From assembly GCA_947258635.1 (NCBI GenBank), contig CAMYJM010000154.1, positions 1 to 6,496 on the forward strand: a stretch of 6,496 bases of DNA, written 5' to 3'. Below the pieces are notes generated by a model, which saw nothing but the letters and a program-made list of their open reading frames with translations, had not been told where the DNA came from and ran no database searches. Positions 5,876 to 6,496 of this stretch are shown here, piece after piece (the stretch's first letter is position 1; each line of letters begins with the position of its first letter). This DNA comes from an uncultured Acidimicrobiaceae bacterium. GTDB taxonomy: Bacteria > Actinomycetota > Acidimicrobiia > Spongiisociales > UBA5794. Both the position numbers and the translations under genes were made by a program.

Positions 5876-6154
5876 TCAACGGCGGGCCACACGTCCCCGG
5901 GCGACCCCAACGCCCTCACTGCGCAACCGGGCGGCGTGTTCCGTTTCGTTCCCGGGCACCAGCCGGCCGGTCGCGGTGACGATCCGCCACCACGGAAGCC
6001 CCGGAGTGGTGCGCAACAGATTGCCGACGGCCCGGGCCGCTCCGGGGTAGCCGGCCTCAGCCGCCACTTCGCCATATGCCATCACCTCGCCGGGCTGCAA
6101 CCGATCGAGAACCTCGATAACCGCCTCGGTGAATGACGCGTCGGCCCGCTCCAT
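5876..6154 (-). CDS. Alkyltransferase-like protein (MGMT DNA-binding domain, no active-site cysteine)
   Basis: This 92-residue protein consists only of the DNA-binding domain of the O6-alkylguanine-DNA alkyltransferase family. Visible features are QPGEVMAYGEVA (20-31) with the nucleotide-flipping tyrosine Y27, the helix-turn-helix region ending in GAARAVG with arginine finger R41, and LPWWRIV (53-59), followed by GRL and EGVGVARGRV. The Y27-R41 spacing equals that of Y25-R39 in fission yeast Atl1. The PCHR active site of true methyltransferases is PWWR here: the acceptor Cys and the His of its proton relay are both Trp, so it cannot remove alkyl groups itself. Characterised family members bind and flip O6-alkylguanine and hand the lesion to nucleotide excision repair. 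A TACGAT box ends six bases before the ATG and there is no Shine-Dalgarno sequence, suggesting a leaderless mRNA. It is divergent from the ABC ATPase gene and lies 54 bases before deoA. Confidence 0.9.
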   Translation of the reverse strand: MERADASFTEAVIEVLDRLQPGEVMAYGEVAAEAGYPGAARAVGNLLRTTPGLPWWRIVTATGRLVPGNETEHAARLRSEGVGVARGRVARR

Positions 6155-6160
6155 TGCACG

Positions 6161-6166
6161 ATCGTA
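6161..6166 (-). promoter_or_regulatory. Candidate -10 box of the alkyltransferase-like gene
   Basis: The coding strand reads TACGAT, then six bases, then the ATG at 6154. This matches the actinobacterial TANNNT box with a transcription start at the first base of the start codon, giving a leaderless mRNA. No convincing -35 box is visible, and the upstream side would lie within the ABC gene start. Confidence 0.5.
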
Positions 6167-6174
6167 ACTGGCGG

Positions 6175-6180
6175 TAGGCT
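6175..6180 (+). promoter_or_regulatory. Candidate -10 box of the ABC ATPase gene
   Basis: TAGGCT is followed by six bases and then GTG 6187, the same TANNNT-N6-start geometry as the divergent gene. A TTGCAC at 6154-6159 could act as a -35 box, though the 15-base spacing is short. No clear Shine-Dalgarno sequence is present, so a leaderless transcript is likely. Confidence 0.5.
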
Positions 6181-6186
6181 GACGCT

Positions 6187-6496
6187 GTGGATGGTTCGCC
6201 CCTCGTAGAAGCGCGGGCCCTCACCAAACGATTCGGGGACCTCACCGCAGTTGATGCGGTCGATTTCGCGGTTCGACGGGGTGAGGTCTTCGGATTTCTC
6301 GGACCCAACGGTGCCGGGAAGAGCTCGACGATGCGCATGATCGGCGCCGTATCTCCGTTCGACGGCGGCGACCTCACCGTGTTCGGGATGGACCCACAGC
6401 GCGACGGGGCTTCGATCCGGGCCCGGATCGGAGTCGTTCCCCAGCAGGAAAATCTCGATGAGGAGATCCCGGTCGACGAGAACCTCCTCATCTACG
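6187..6496 (+). CDS. ABC transporter ATP-binding protein, N-terminal part (ABC-2/NodI-DrrA-like)
   Basis: The frame runs from GTG 6187 off the window edge, giving 103 complete codons. An in-frame TAG at 6175-6177 and the lack of other start codons before the Walker A motif make GTG 6187 the only credible start. The protein reads VEARALTKRFGDLTAVD, an A-loop region with F16. Walker A is GPNGAGKSS (39-47), and the Q-loop glutamine is Q86 in IGVVPQQENLDEEIPVDENLLIY (81-103). The wording of the Q-loop, with E-N-L-D and V-x-E-N-L, resembles ABC-2 type ATPases of the NodI, DrrA and CcmA-like groups, which energise export of drugs, polysaccharides or lipids through a separate membrane subunit. The signature motif, Walker B and any permease gene lie outside the window, so the substrate cannot be named. 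Confidence 0.92.
   Translation, partial: MDGSPLVEARALTKRFGDLTAVDAVDFAVRRGEVFGFLGPNGAGKSSTMRMIGAVSPFDGGDLTVFGMDPQRDGASIRARIGVVPQQENLDEEIPVDENLLIY

Noticed and set aside
4304..6136. A 610-codon + strand open frame opposite deoA, punA and the alkyltransferase-like gene.
   Set aside because: Its product is rich in Arg, Gly, His and Gln with no family motifs, as expected for the complement of GC-biased codons. It spans gene boundaries on the opposite strand, where three proteins with full catalytic motifs are encoded.

Overview
This is a GC-rich, gene-dense bacterial window, by eye in the mid-60s percent GC. It carries seven complete or nearly complete genes, plus a gene fragment at each edge. 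The linkage of the smc 3' end to ftsY, an FtsY with an N-terminal membrane anchor, an EtfB of the type seen in mycobacterial FixA, and two start codons placed six bases after TANNNT boxes all suggest an actinobacterium. An uncultured Acidimicrobiia-like lineage would fit, but that rank is a guess. I see no insertion sequence, CRISPR array, tRNA, rRNA or sign of recent transfer.

Layout. Positions 1-1650 (+ strand) hold the end of smc, ftsY (SRP receptor) and cdd (cytidine deaminase), closely packed and probably co-transcribed. Positions 1651-1877 are a lower-GC non-coding convergent region with several hairpins. The last is a perfect 12-bp stem followed by TTTT, the likely terminator of the ftsY-cdd unit. 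From 6154 down to 1878 (- strand), in transcription order, come a small alkyltransferase-like DNA-repair protein, deoA (thymidine phosphorylase), punA (trimeric purine nucleoside phosphorylase), then etfB and etfA (electron transfer flavoprotein). A 66-bp gap before etfB holds a plausible separate promoter. At 6187 a + strand ABC-2-type ATPase starts and runs off the window.

How the genes work together. cdd, deoA and punA form a nucleoside salvage and catabolism set. Cdd deaminates (deoxy)cytidine to (deoxy)uridine, DeoA phosphorolyses deoxyuridine and thymidine, and PunA phosphorolyses inosine and guanosine, giving (deoxy)ribose-1-phosphate and free bases. EtfBA carries electrons from acyl-CoA or related dehydrogenases towards the quinone pool and has no obvious direct link to the nucleoside genes. 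SMC and FtsY are housekeeping proteins for chromosome organisation and membrane protein targeting.

Nothing here is clearly a new system. The items most worth a second look are the 32-bp divergent promoter region in which both genes look leaderless, the hairpin-rich tail after cdd, and the PWWR-type alkyltransferase-like protein at the head of the nucleoside phosphorylase cluster.
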